A stretch of 64,000 bases of DNA from an uncultured Bacteroidales bacterium (lineage in GTDB: Bacteria > Bacteroidota > Bacteroidia > Bacteroidales > Muribaculaceae), in assembly GCA_902760865.1 (NCBI GenBank), contig CACWID010000003.1:124001-188000 (forward strand), written 5' to 3'. The notes below the pieces were generated by a model. The model worked only from the letters and a program-made list of their open reading frames with translations. It made no database searches and had not been told where the DNA came from. Below, piece by piece: positions 51,111-60,201 of this stretch (positions within the stretch are counted from its first letter, which is position 1; each line of letters starts with the position of its first letter). The translations under genes were made by a program, and so were the position numbers.

Positions 51111-54100
51111 TTAGAAAGTAACATTAACGCCAAAGCTATAGGTCGTGGGCGACGGATAGCGGCCGTTGTCAAGACCCATCACATGATTAGATGCCGTGCT
51201 GGCACCGATTTCAGGATCGTAGCCTTTATAACCGGTAATCGTGAGCAGGTTCTGGATGTTCACCTGCAGACGCAGGGTCTCAAGACCGATCTTGCCGACA
51301 AGGCGCTTGGGGAACGTGTAACCCAAAGTGACGTTCTTCAGACGGATGTAGCTGCCGTCCTCGATGTAACGGTCGCTGATGCGGTCGTTGTCGTTCGGGT
51401 CCATAATCGAAGCGCGAGGCAGTTTGCCTTCCTTGTCGATGCGCACGTTGGTGATGTCATCATACCAGTTCCAGACGAGCTGGCCATCGCCACGGTCAAC
51501 GCCTGCCGAGTAATCCTTATTAGGATCGATGGGAGCCAGCGTGGTGCAGTCGAGCACGTCAACAAGCTGGTTGGTCCAGGTCGAATTCATGTGCGTGAGC
51601 TTCATCTTCATGTAGTTGAACACCTTGTTGCCATAAGAGCCGTTGATGAAGATGCTCAGGTCGAAGTTCTTGTAACGGAAGGTGTTGGTCCAACCGAAGG
51701 TGAACTTGGGCAGCGGCGAACCGATGTTGGTGCGGTCGTTCTCGTCGATGATACCGTCACCGTTGATGTCCTTATACTTCACGTCGCCAACCCAAACGGT
51801 GGTGTTCTTCGAGAACACGCCGTTGGCGGGATACTTCTCGGCCTTGGGCGAGGTCTGGATATCCTCGAGCGAGGTGTAAACACCGTCGGTCTTATAGCCG
51901 TAGAAATTGAACAGGCTCTGGCCCACATTGGTCACGCTGACCACGTCGGTCCACTGACCGTAGCCCACGATCTGGGCATTGTCGGTACCGTCAAGAGCGA
52001 TAAGCTTATTCTTGTTGAACGAGATCTGAGCCTCAGAATCCCACTCAAACGCGCCAACGATGGGGTGAGTGGTCAAGGTGATCTCGACACCAGTGTTGCG
52101 GATGTGGCCATAGTTGCCCATGGGAGCGGTCAAGGCCGAAGATGCATTACCCGAGGTGCCCATGTAAGACGGCAACTGCAGGTTCATCAGCATGTCCTTC
52201 GACTCCTTGCGATACCAGTCAACAACCAGGGCGATGCGGTCGTACAGGAAGCCCAGGTCGAGACCGACGTTGAACTGCTCCTGCTTCTCCCACTTCACAC
52301 TCTCGTTGGGAAGGTTCTGGGGCTTGTAGCCCGTGCCCAGCGAAGACTTGATCATAGCGATGGTGGTGCCCCAGAGGTAACCACCGATGTTGGAGTTACC
52401 AGTCTGACCCCAACCCAGACGCAGCTTACCGTTGGTGAGCCAATTCACGTTCTCCATGAACTTCTCGTTGGTAAAGCGCCACGAACCGGCGAGCGAGTGG
52501 AAACCTGCCCAGCGGTTAGAGGGACCGAAGTTGGAGCTACCGTCATAGCGGTAGGTGTAGGTTGCATTGTAACGGTTATCGTAGCTGTAGGTCCAACGGG
52601 TGAAGAACGAAGCCATCGACGAGCTGCCAAAGCCGTAGTTGATTTGGGGCGAACCCTGACCCAACTTGGGATTGTGAACCTCGTCAGAGGGCAGGTTGGT
52701 GTTGGTTATACTCGAGTAGTCATATTTCGACTCCCAGCACTCTTGACCAAGCATGGCGGTCAGGTTGTGACGGTCAGCAATGGTCTTGGTGTAGGTCAAG
52801 TAGTTCTTCAACTGCCAGAAGGTGCTTGAGTTCTTCTGAACCGAGCTTCTGTTGGTGGTACGGTGCCAGGTACCCAGGTTAACGGTGGGTTCCCACTGTT
52901 CACCCTTCGACGACGAGATGTCGTAACCAACCTCGGCGTGCCAAACGATGTCCTTCAAGAAATTGGGGTTAACCTCAAAGAAGATGTTACCGGTCAGTTT
53001 CTTACGGTTCAGCAGGATCTCGTCCATCAATGCCAGAGCAACAGGGTTGGGGTTGGTGTAACCTTCCTGTGAGATACTGCTGTAGCTGCCGTCAACATTA
53101 TAGATAGGAATCGAGGGAATGGTGGTCAACGAGTAGTTGATGATACCCTCGTCACTGTCGGCGAGCTTCAGGTTATCGTTGGTATTAGAGAACGTGGCGT
53201 TCAAGCCTAACTTCAACCAGCTGTTGAGCTGGGCGTCAAGGTTGGAACGAACCGAGAAACGGTCGAACTTAGAACCGATGATAGTACCTTCCTGGCTCAT
53301 GTAAGAACCCGAAACGTAGTACTGAATCTTCTCGGTACCGCCCTGAGCACTGATCTGGTGGCTATGCTGGATAGCGGTGCGGAAGACTGCATCTTGCCAG
53401 TTGGTACCCTTACCCAGGATCGAAGGATCGCTGTAGTTGGCGTTGGCCTGAGTCTCACCCTGTTGTACCAGGTTGTTATAGAACGTACCAAACTCACGCA
53501 GGTTCATCATGTCAAGACGCTTGGTCTGGCGGTTCATGGCCACCATACCGTTGTAAGAGAACTTAGCCTCACCGGCCTTACCGTGCTTGGTGGTAATCAG
53601 GACAACACCGTTAGCACCCTGCGCACCATAGATGGCGGTTGCCGAGGCGTCCTTCAAGATTTCCATCGAAACGATGTCGGCGGGATCGATGGTCGACAGC
53701 GGGGAGATGGTCGAAACCGAACCGTTACCCAGAGCATCGCCCAGACCGAAGTCGGCACCCGACGAACCACCGCCTTGAACAATCACACCGTCGATGACGT
53801 AGAGAGGTTCGGCGTTAGCGTTGATGGTTGCGGTACCACGCACGCGGATTGAAGAGCTTGAACCGGGAGCACCACTGGTCTGTACAGCGGTAACACCAGC
53901 TGCACGACCTTGCAGTGATTGGTCAAGCGAGGTGATGATAGAGCCCTTCACAGCCTTTTCGCCCAGTGATACACTGGAACCGCTGATGTCGCTCTTCTTC
54001 ATTGTACCATAACCAACTACGACAACTTCGTCGAGGAGCTGATGGTCTTCCTCAATGAAAATGTCGTAGCTGCTCTGCTGGCCAACCTTCACCTCCTTGG

Positions 54101-54395
54101 TGAGATAGCCCACATAAGTCACTACCAGCGTCTGGCCCGGGCTGACGTTGAGCGAGAACCGACCGTCATCGTCGGTACTGGTGCCGTTGGTCGTACCCTT
54201 AACGGCAACCGTGGCTCCGATAATCGGACCCATGGCATCGCTCACCACACCCGTAATCCTCTTGGTCTGCTGTGCCGACTGCTGAGGAGCGCCCGCTCCC
54301 CCGCTGCTGGCTGCAAACGCTTGCGGCGCCACGCTCAGCATGACGAGCGAGCAAACGGCCGCAATCATAGATTTTTTACAGTAATTAAAATACAT
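51111..54395 (-). CDS. SusC/RagA-family TonB-linked outer membrane transporter
   Basis: The 1094-residue protein imports oligosaccharides across the outer membrane using energy from TonB. It begins with a signal peptide (KKSMIAAVCSLVMLSVAPQAFA). A carboxypeptidase-regulatory-like domain follows (ITGVVSDAMGPIIGATVAVKGT... to about 125), then the TonB-box region LLDEVVVVGYGTMKKSDISGS, the plug (about 140-260) with RVRGTATINANAEPLYVIDGV, and a 22-strand barrel ending in YSFGVNVTF. It heads the mannan operon and has a TAACTTTG -7 box about 110 bases upstream. The substrate, beta-mannan or glucomannan oligosaccharides, is inferred from the enzymes around it. Confidence 0.95.
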   Translation of the reverse strand: MYFNYCKKSMIAAVCSLVMLSVAPQAFAASSGGAGAPQQSAQQTKRITGVVSDAMGPIIGATVAVKGTTNGTSTDDDGRFSLNVSPGQTLVVTYVGYLTKEVKVGQQSSYDIFIEEDHQLLDEVVVVGYGTMKKSDISGSSVSLGEKAVKGSIITSLDQSLQGRAAGVTAVQTSGAPGSSSSIRVRGTATINANAEPLYVIDGVIVQGGGSSGADFGLGDALGNGSVSTISPLSTIDPADIVSMEILKDASATAIYGAQGANGVVLITTKHGKAGEAKFSYNGMVAMNRQTKRLDMMNLREFGTFYNNLVQQGETQANANYSDPSILGKGTNWQDAVFRTAIQHSHQISAQGGTEKIQYYVSGSYMSQEGTIIGSKFDRFSVRSNLDAQLNSWLKLGLNATFSNTNDNLKLADSDEGIINYSLTTIPSIPIYNVDGSYSSISQEGYTNPNPVALALMDEILLNRKKLTGNIFFEVNPNFLKDIVWHAEVGYDISSSKGEQWEPTVNLGTWHRTTNRSSVQKNSSTFWQLKNYLTYTKTIADRHNLTAMLGQECWESKYDYSSITNTNLPSDEVHNPKLGQGSPQINYGFGSSSMASFFTRWTYSYDNRYNATYTYRYDGSSNFGPSNRWAGFHSLAGSWRFTNEKFMENVNWLTNGKLRLGWGQTGNSNIGGYLWGTTIAMIKSSLGTGYKPQNLPNESVKWEKQEQFNVGLDLGFLYDRIALVVDWYRKESKDMLMNLQLPSYMGTSGNASSALTAPMGNYGHIRNTGVEITLTTHPIVGAFEWDSEAQISFNKNKLIALDGTDNAQIVGYGQWTDVVSVTNVGQSLFNFYGYKTDGVYTSLEDIQTSPKAEKYPANGVFSKNTTVWVGDVKYKDINGDGIIDENDRTNIGSPLPKFTFGWTNTFRYKNFDLSIFINGSYGNKVFNYMKMKLTHMNSTWTNQLVDVLDCTTLAPIDPNKDYSAGVDRGDGQLVWNWYDDITNVRIDKEGKLPRASIMDPNDNDRISDRYIEDGSYIRLKNVTLGYTFPKRLVGKIGLETLRLQVNIQNLLTITGYKGYDPEIGASTASNHVMGLDNGRYPSPTTYSFGVNVTF

Positions 54396-54503
54396 AGGTT
54401 TTGGTTTGAAATTAAATAAAATTTGTATTATAGATTTGAGTTATAATTCTTACAATCTCATGACCGTATCCTTTCTAACACAATTATAATAATAAAGTCG
54501 TTG

Positions 54504-54511
54504 CAAAGTTA
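54504..54511 (-). promoter_or_regulatory. -7 box for the SusC-SusD operon
   Basis: TAACTTTG on the minus strand fits TAnnTTTG and gives a leader of about 105 bases. No good TTTG is seen at -33, which is common for promoters needing an activator. Confidence 0.5.
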
Positions 54512-54974
54512 ATGTGAATTATCCAACATAATAAACTATTTTTTGCTCTATATTGACACTATTTTAACATTATGAGTGAAAACAGTAGCTAAAAAAGGGT
54601 CAGGCCACTAAAACAAAGAAACAGAATGCCCTATCTGTTACCGCCTCGTCAAAATGCCACAATAAAGCGAATTGAGCCAAAGCGACATGAGGGTTTGAGA
54701 AGACTCAAAGTACCGAAAACACTAATAAATACTATGATTATCAGCACGGCTGAACGCTATTTATGATTCTTAAAACACATTGACGATGTAACCAGACGCG
54801 AGATGCCACACCTGCATAAACCGACAAATCATACATTAACATTCAATCAAAATTATAACAAAATCATGTTTTTCACGATAATTTACCCACGTTTGATTAA
54901 TTTAAAGGCCCCAAAATATTAAAAAAGTACAAGAGTTAGTGAAAATAGTACCACTCCAATTAGGGAAATATACT
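54512..54974. other. Divergent control region between the two halves of the mannan locus
   Basis: About 460 bases without a gene lie between the -7 boxes of the SusC operon and the CE7 operon. The stretch is AT-rich and has no terminator or repeat of the families seen elsewhere. It is the natural place for binding of the regulator that switches both operons on with mannan. No regulator gene for this locus is inside the window apart from the AraC protein at 39582. Confidence 0.45.
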
Positions 54975-54982
54975 TAATTTTG
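54975..54982 (+). promoter_or_regulatory. -7 box for the CE7-GH130-GH94-GH36 operon
   Basis: TAATTTTG fits TAnnTTTG, 34 bases before the ATG at 55017. No clear -33 box. Confidence 0.5.
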
Positions 54983-55016
54983 CCACATAATTAAATAACC
55001 TAATAACATTTTCTAA

Positions 55017-56303
55017 ATGAGACGTCAACTATTGTGCTTATTGCTGCTCTTAGTGGTGCTGCCGCTTGGAGCGCAGATCAGAGGTAACAACATCGTGGTC
55101 ACCGTGGAACCAGACCATCAGGACTGGAACTATAAAGTGGGCGAAAAATGCAAGTTCGATGTCGAGGTGCGCCGCTCGGGCACATTGCTCGACAACGTGG
55201 ACATCGACTATGAAGCCGGTCCCGAGATGTATCCTGACGTGAAGAAATCAACCACCTTGAAAAAGGGGACTATGAGCTATACGGGCCAGATGAAGACTCC
55301 GGGCTTTTATCGCCTGAAAGTCACCGCCCACGTGAACGGCAAGGATTACTCGGCATGGTGCACCGCAGCCTACTCGCCTGAGAAGCTGGTACCCACGACA
55401 GTTGACCCGAAAGATTTTGACCAGTTCTGGGCGAAAGCCATCGAGGAGGCCCGCTGGACCAAACTGGAGCCCACCAAGACGTTGCTGCCCGAGCGATGCA
55501 CACAAGACGTGAACGTCTATCAAGTCTCGTTCCACAACGTGCGTTGGGGAAGCCGCACCTATGGCATCCTGTGCGAGCCTGTCAAGCCCGGCCGCTACCC
55601 TGCCCTGCTGCGTGTGCCCGGTGCCGGTGTGCGTCCCTATCATGGCGACGTCTATACAGCTTCACAAGGTTTCATCACACTCGAGATCGGCATCCATGGC
55701 ATCGACGTGACCATGCCGCAGAGCCTCTATGACGACCTGGCTAATGGTGCTCTCAACTGCTATTGGGAATTTGGCATGGACGACCGTGACAAGAGTTATT
55801 ACAAGCGCGTCATCGTGGGTTGCGTGCGTGCCATCGACTACATTGAGCAATACACCGACTGGGACGGCAAGAACCTGGGCGTGACGGGCAGCAGCCAGGG
55901 CGGTTTCCTCTCGCTGGCAACGGCCGGACTCGACAAGCGCGTGAGCTGCTACGGTGCAGTCCACTCCGCCCTGTGCGACCACACGGCTTCGCTCCAGGGC
56001 GTGGCTTGCGGTTGGCCCCATTATTTTTACTGGATGTCGCCCGAGCAGCGCCGGGCCAGTCAGGACAAGATCGAGACCTCTCGTTATTACGATGGCGTGA
56101 ACTTCGCCCGCCGCATCACCTGCCCGGGTTGGTTCTCGTTTGGCTACAACGACGACGTGGTGCCTCCCACGACAGCCTATGCGACCTACAACGTGGTAAC
56201 TGCCCCCAAGAAGTTGAGTGTCTATCAGCAGACGGCCCACTTCTGGTACCAGGAACAATGGGACGAATGGCTACAATGGCTCATGGACCAATTGAGGCAT
56301 TAG
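55017..56303 (+). CDS. CE7-family acetyl esterase (acetyl xylan esterase type)
   Basis: The 428-residue exported protein has a signal peptide (RRQLLCLLLLLVVLPLGAQ), then an N-terminal beta-sandwich (about 25-120), then the AXE1/CE7 alpha/beta hydrolase. The nucleophile is in VTGSSQGGFLSLATAGL (Ser293), the Asp in FGYNDDVVPPTTAY and the His in QQTAHFWYQE, close to the end. It should take acetyl groups off imported or periplasmic manno-oligosaccharides so that the downstream enzymes can act. It leads the plus-strand half of the mannan locus. Its stop codon lies within a heptamer repeat that fills the gap to GH130. Confidence 0.88.
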   Translation: MRRQLLCLLLLLVVLPLGAQIRGNNIVVTVEPDHQDWNYKVGEKCKFDVEVRRSGTLLDNVDIDYEAGPEMYPDVKKSTTLKKGTMSYTGQMKTPGFYRLKVTAHVNGKDYSAWCTAAYSPEKLVPTTVDPKDFDQFWAKAIEEARWTKLEPTKTLLPERCTQDVNVYQVSFHNVRWGSRTYGILCEPVKPGRYPALLRVPGAGVRPYHGDVYTASQGFITLEIGIHGIDVTMPQSLYDDLANGALNCYWEFGMDDRDKSYYKRVIVGCVRAIDYIEQYTDWDGKNLGVTGSSQGGFLSLATAGLDKRVSCYGAVHSALCDHTASLQGVACGWPHYFYWMSPEQRRASQDKIETSRYYDGVNFARRITCPGWFSFGYNDDVVPPTTAYATYNVVTAPKKLSVYQQTAHFWYQEQWDEWLQWLMDQLRH

Positions 56304-56410
56304 ACTTTAGACGTTAGACGTTAGACTTTAGACTTTAGACTTTAGACGTTGGCGGATGCCAACTAGGGACTAGGGAGTAGAAACTAGAAACTAAAAAACT
56401 AAAAAACTAC
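56300..56410. repeat. Two tandem 7-base repeat arrays between the esterase and GH130 genes
   Basis: The first array is seven units of TTAGAC(T/G), 56300-56348, whose first unit overlaps the esterase stop codon. The second (56362-56410) is built of ACTAGGG, AGTAGAA, ACTAGAA and ACTAAAA units, the last ones stretched to eight bases. It ends seven bases before the GH130 start. Every unit contains TAG or TAA, shifting frame from one unit to the next. Confidence 0.85.
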
Positions 56411-56416
56411 AATATA

Positions 56417-57592
56417 ATGAGTGAATTCAAGAATAAAGTGACCGATTTGCGCAAGCATCATGAGGAGTTACTGAACCGCAAGAATGAACCCCTCGCTTGG
56501 GGCAACGGCATCTACGAGAAATACAAGAATCCCATCATCACCGCCGAGCATACTCCGCTGGAGTGGCGCTATGACTTCAACGAGCAGGACAACCCCTACT
56601 TGATGCAGCGCATCATGATGAACGCGACGCTCAATGCGGGCGCCATCAAATGGCAGGGCAAATATGTACTTGTTGTGAGGGTTGAAGGAGCCGACCGCAA
56701 GTCGTTCTTCGCTGTGGCCGAGAGCCCGAACGGCGTGGACAACTTCCGATTCTGGCCCGAGCCCATCACGATGCCCGATGATGTGATTCCCGCCACCAAC
56801 ATCTATGACATGCGCCTCACGGCTCATGAAGACGGCTGGATCTACGGCGTCTTTTGCGCAGAACGCCACGATGACACTTGCCCGGGCGACCTGAGCGCTG
56901 CCACGGCGACAGCCGGCATTGCCCGCACCCGTGATCTCAAGACCTGGGAACGCCTGCCCGACCTCAAGAGCAAGAGCCAGCAGCGCAACGTGGTGCTTCA
57001 CCCCGAGTTTGTCGGCGGCAAGTATGCCTTCTATACCCGTCCCCAAGACGGCTTCATCGACGCAGGCAGCGGCGGCGGCATCGGCTGGGCACTGGTGGAT
57101 GATATCACCCATGCCGAGGTCGTTGATGAAAAAATCATCAACGCACGCCACTATCACACCATCATGGAAGTGAAAAACGGTGAGGGTCCCCACCCCATCA
57201 AGACTCCGCAAGGCTGGCTGCATCTTGCCCACGGCGTGCGCGGCTGCGCCTCGGGTCTGCGTTATGTATTATATATGTACATGACAGCACTCGACGATCC
57301 CACACGCGTCATCGCACAACCGGGCGGATATTTCCTCGTTCCCGAGGGTGGCGAGTATATCGGTGACGTGATGAATGTGGCCTTCTCTAACGGCTGGATT
57401 GCCGACGAGGACGGACACGTCTTCATCTACTACGCCTCGAGCGACACCCGCCTGCATGTAGCCACCTCGACCATCGACCGCCTGGTGGACTACTGCATGA
57501 ACACGCCGCAAGACGGCCTGACCACCACGGCCAGCGTGGAGACCATCAAGCGACTCATCGAGAAGAACCGATCAACCAATAAAGAATTATAA
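56417..57592 (+). CDS. GH130 family phosphorylase, probable 4-O-beta-D-mannosyl-D-glucose phosphorylase
   Basis: This cytoplasmic enzyme splits mannosyl-glucose with phosphate to give mannose 1-phosphate and glucose. The 391-residue product has no signal peptide. It has the GH130 five-bladed propeller with NPIITAEHTP, NATLNAGAIKWQGKYVLVVRVEGADRKSFFAVAES, IYDMRLTAHEDGWIYGVFCAERHD (with the catalytic Asp), RNVVLHPEFVGGKYAFYTRPQ and LHLAHGVRGCASGLRYVLYMY. The length and N-terminal extension suit subfamily 1, which acts on mannosyl-glucose. A 2-epimerase of the right type two genes on makes that disaccharide, which supports the call strongly. Confidence 0.9.
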   Translation: MSEFKNKVTDLRKHHEELLNRKNEPLAWGNGIYEKYKNPIITAEHTPLEWRYDFNEQDNPYLMQRIMMNATLNAGAIKWQGKYVLVVRVEGADRKSFFAVAESPNGVDNFRFWPEPITMPDDVIPATNIYDMRLTAHEDGWIYGVFCAERHDDTCPGDLSAATATAGIARTRDLKTWERLPDLKSKSQQRNVVLHPEFVGGKYAFYTRPQDGFIDAGSGGGIGWALVDDITHAEVVDEKIINARHYHTIMEVKNGEGPHPIKTPQGWLHLAHGVRGCASGLRYVLYMYMTALDDPTRVIAQPGGYFLVPEGGEYIGDVMNVAFSNGWIADEDGHVFIYYASSDTRLHVATSTIDRLVDYCMNTPQDGLTTTASVETIKRLIEKNRSTNKEL

Positions 57593-57612
57593 ACAAGGGG
57601 CGGTAAACATTT

Positions 57613-57641
57613 CCTAACTCCTAAATTCCTAACTCCTTACT
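57613..57641. repeat. Short CCTAACT repeat array before the transporter gene
   Basis: CCTAACT, CCTAAATT, CCTAACT and CCTTACT stand in a row, ending seven bases before the next ATG. Same heptamer class as in the preceding spacer. Confidence 0.65.
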
Positions 57642-57648
57642 AACAGAA

Positions 57649-58955
57649 ATGGCAAGTTTAAAAGAAAAAATCGGCTACGCCCTTGGTGATGCGGCTGCCG
57701 GTGGCATTACCTGGAAAGTCATGTCAATCGCTTTCCCGTTGTTTTTCACCAACGTCTTTGGCCTCACGGTTGCCGACACGGCTACGCTGATGCTCATCGC
57801 CCGCATGTTTGACGTCGTCACCGACCCCTTGATGGGCAGTCTGGCCGACCGCACACAGTCGCGCTGGGGTACCTATCGTCCCTGGCTCATCTTCTTTACA
57901 CTCCCGACTTCGGTCCCGTGGGCAAGCGCATCTATGCCTACACGCTCTATCTGCTCATGATGGCCGTTTACACTGCCGTCAACGTGCCTTACGGCTCGCT
58001 GCTGGGCGTGATGACCGATGATGACAACGAGAAGAACCAGTTCTCGTCGTTCCGCATGGTAGGCGCCTACGCCATGGGCTTTATCACCCTGCTCTCCTTC
58101 CCCTATCTGCAGAAGATGGTAGGCGGCACCGAGGCACATCAATATGCCGTGCTGGGCGCTGGCCTTGGCTTCTTGGCCACAATCATGACGCTGGCCTGCG
58201 GTCTGCTGACCAAGGAGCGTCTGAAACCCGTTCGTGCCGAGAAATTCTCCTTAAAGCCTTTTGCCGACCTCTTCAAGAACAAGCCCTGGATTTACCTGAC
58301 GCTCATCGGTATCTGTACCAACTTCTTCAACGGCTTCCGCTATGCCGTGGCCGGTTACCTGATGGAATACTGTCTGCACGGTGACGTGACCGTGAGCGGC
58401 CTGATCATCAACTACACGGTATTCATGACCTTTGGCGAGGTGACCTGCATGATCTTTGGTGGTCTGTCGCCCAAGTTCACCCAGTGGATGGGCTCAAAGC
58501 GCAAAGCCTTTACCGTCGCAGCCATCATCTGCATGGTAACCTCCATCGCCTTCTTCTTTGTGCCGATGGATCCCAAGTACATTTGGGTATTGGTGGGCAT
58601 CGTTATCCTCACTTCGGTTGGCGTGGGCCTCTATTCCCCGCTGCTGTGGTCGATGTATGCCGACGTGGCCGACTATGCCACCGAGAAGAACGGCACCTCG
58701 TCGACGGGCCTCATCTTCTCGTCGGGTACGATGGCACAGAAGTTTGGCACGGCCATCTCGGGTTCGCTGGTTGCCCTGCTGTTGGGCTTCGCCGGCTTTA
58801 TCTCGGGTACTGACCCCGCCACGGGCCAGACGGTGGTAACCATCAGCGACGAGGAATCAGTTCGCAACATGGTGTGGGCACTGTTCTCGCTCTTCCCTGC
58901 TGCCATTATCATCATCATGCTTTACCTGCTCCACCTGTATCCCATCAAGAAGTAA
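57649..58955 (+). pseudogene. GPH/MelB-type sugar symporter with an internal frameshifting deletion
   Basis: The first frame (57649 to about 57895) gives a perfect start of a glycoside-pentoside-hexuronide symporter: KEKIGYALGDAAAGGITWKVMSIAFPLFFTN and the loop motif GSLADRTQSRWGTYRPWLIF. The second frame, from about 57897 to 58955, continues with YTPDFGPVGKRIYAYTLYLLMMAVYTAVNVPYGSLLGVM and the rest of the protein to a normal end. Compared with the family, some 13 residues forming transmembrane helix 3 are missing, and the lost length is not a multiple of three. As read, the protein stops after 103 residues. The gene would bring manno-oligosaccharides into the cytoplasm, so its loss would matter; an assembly error is the main alternative. 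The next gene starts one base after its stop. Confidence 0.85.
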
Positions 58956-58956
58956 G

Positions 58957-60192
58957 ATGAACGACGATATCAAGACGCTGAAAGCCGAAGTTCAGGATGT
59001 GTTGGAAAACAACATCCTGGACTTTTGGCTGTCCAATATGATAGACGACGAGCACGGCGGCTTCTACGGCCAGATGACCGGTGAGGGCCAGCTCGTCAAG
59101 GACGCCGACAAGGGCGGCATACTCTCGGCCCGCATCCTGTGGGCCTTCTCGGCTGCCTACCGTGTGCTGGGCAATCCTGAGTACCTGATGGCGGCAACGC
59201 TCATCAAGGATTACATCATCGAGTATTTCTACGACGACAAGTTCGGCGGCACCTACTGGTCCGTGGACTATCTGGGCAATCCCAAGGATACCAAGAAGCA
59301 GTTCTACGCCATCGGGTTCATGATTTATGGCTTGAGCGAATATGCCCGAGCTACCTGCGACCAACAGGCGCTGGATTATGCCATCAAGTTGTTTGACTGC
59401 ATCGAGCAACATTCGTTCGATAAGGTGTACAACGGCTATATCGAGGCTCAAACGCGCGAATGGAACGAGATTGCCGACATGCGCCTGTCGGAACTCGACG
59501 CCAACTTCCCCAAGTCGCAGAACACCCATCTGCACATCATCGAGCCCTACACCAACCTGTACCGCTGCCTCATGGAATACGAGGGCGGCACAGTGTCTAG
59601 CGACGTAGTAGAGCGTGTGGAGAAAGCCCTGCGCAACCTCATCGATATTTTCACCGACAAGATTATGAATCCCGAGACGCATCATCTGGACCTGTTCTTT
59701 GCCATGGACTGGACCCGCGAGGCCGGGGCTCTCGAGAGTTACGGGCACGACATCGAGTGCTCATGGCTCATGCACGAGGCGGCACTGGTGCTGGGCGACC
59801 AGGCCGTGCTTGACAAAGTGGAACCCATCGTGAAACTCGTGGCAAAAGCCAGCGAAAAAGGCTTGAATGCCGACGGGTCGATGGTACATGAGGCCAATCT
59901 TGACACCGGCCGTGTCGATGACGACCGCCACTGGTGGGTACAGGCCGAGACTGTGGTAGGATTTATTAACCTGTATCAGCACTTCGGCGACGAGAGCGCA
60001 CTGCAAAAGGCGCTGCACTGCTGGCAATACATCAAGGACAACCTCATCGACCGCGAGGGCGGCGAGTGGTTCTGGAGTCGCGATGCCCAGGGCAACATCA
60101 ACCGCCGCGACGACAAGGCGGGCTTCTGGAAATGCCCTTATCACAACTCGCGCATGTGTCTTGAAATCATGGAACGCAATTTCGAACAATAA
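58957..60192 (+). CDS. AGE-family sugar epimerase, probable cellobiose 2-epimerase
   Basis: The 411-residue cytoplasmic protein has the alpha6/alpha6 barrel of N-acylglucosamine/cellobiose 2-epimerases. Visible motifs are FWLSNMIDDEHGGFYGQM near 23-41, KGGILSARILWAFSAAYRVL, FGGTYWSVDYLGNPKDTKKQFYAIGFMIYGLSEYARA, NTHLHIIEPYTNLYRC and DDRHWWVQAETVVGFINLYQ with the catalytic His pair. It turns mannobiose into mannosyl-glucose for GH130, or cellobiose into glucosyl-mannose. It begins one base after the transporter stop and ends nine bases before GH94, so all are co-translated. Confidence 0.9.
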   Translation: MNDDIKTLKAEVQDVLENNILDFWLSNMIDDEHGGFYGQMTGEGQLVKDADKGGILSARILWAFSAAYRVLGNPEYLMAATLIKDYIIEYFYDDKFGGTYWSVDYLGNPKDTKKQFYAIGFMIYGLSEYARATCDQQALDYAIKLFDCIEQHSFDKVYNGYIEAQTREWNEIADMRLSELDANFPKSQNTHLHIIEPYTNLYRCLMEYEGGTVSSDVVERVEKALRNLIDIFTDKIMNPETHHLDLFFAMDWTREAGALESYGHDIECSWLMHEAALVLGDQAVLDKVEPIVKLVAKASEKGLNADGSMVHEANLDTGRVDDDRHWWVQAETVVGFINLYQHFGDESALQKALHCWQYIKDNLIDREGGEWFWSRDAQGNINRRDDKAGFWKCPYHNSRMCLEIMERNFEQ

Positions 60193-60201
60193 TTAAAAGA
60201 T

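Noticed and set aside
51108..52829. Long plus-strand open frame of 573 codons opposite susC, and similar long antisense frames at 9071-10045, 12501-13601, 33835-35058, 37973-39235, 40724-41812 and 49255-50448.
   Set aside because: All lie opposite clearly identified genes, show valine/histidine/glycine-rich composition typical of reverse-frame translation of GC-biased codons, and have no family features.
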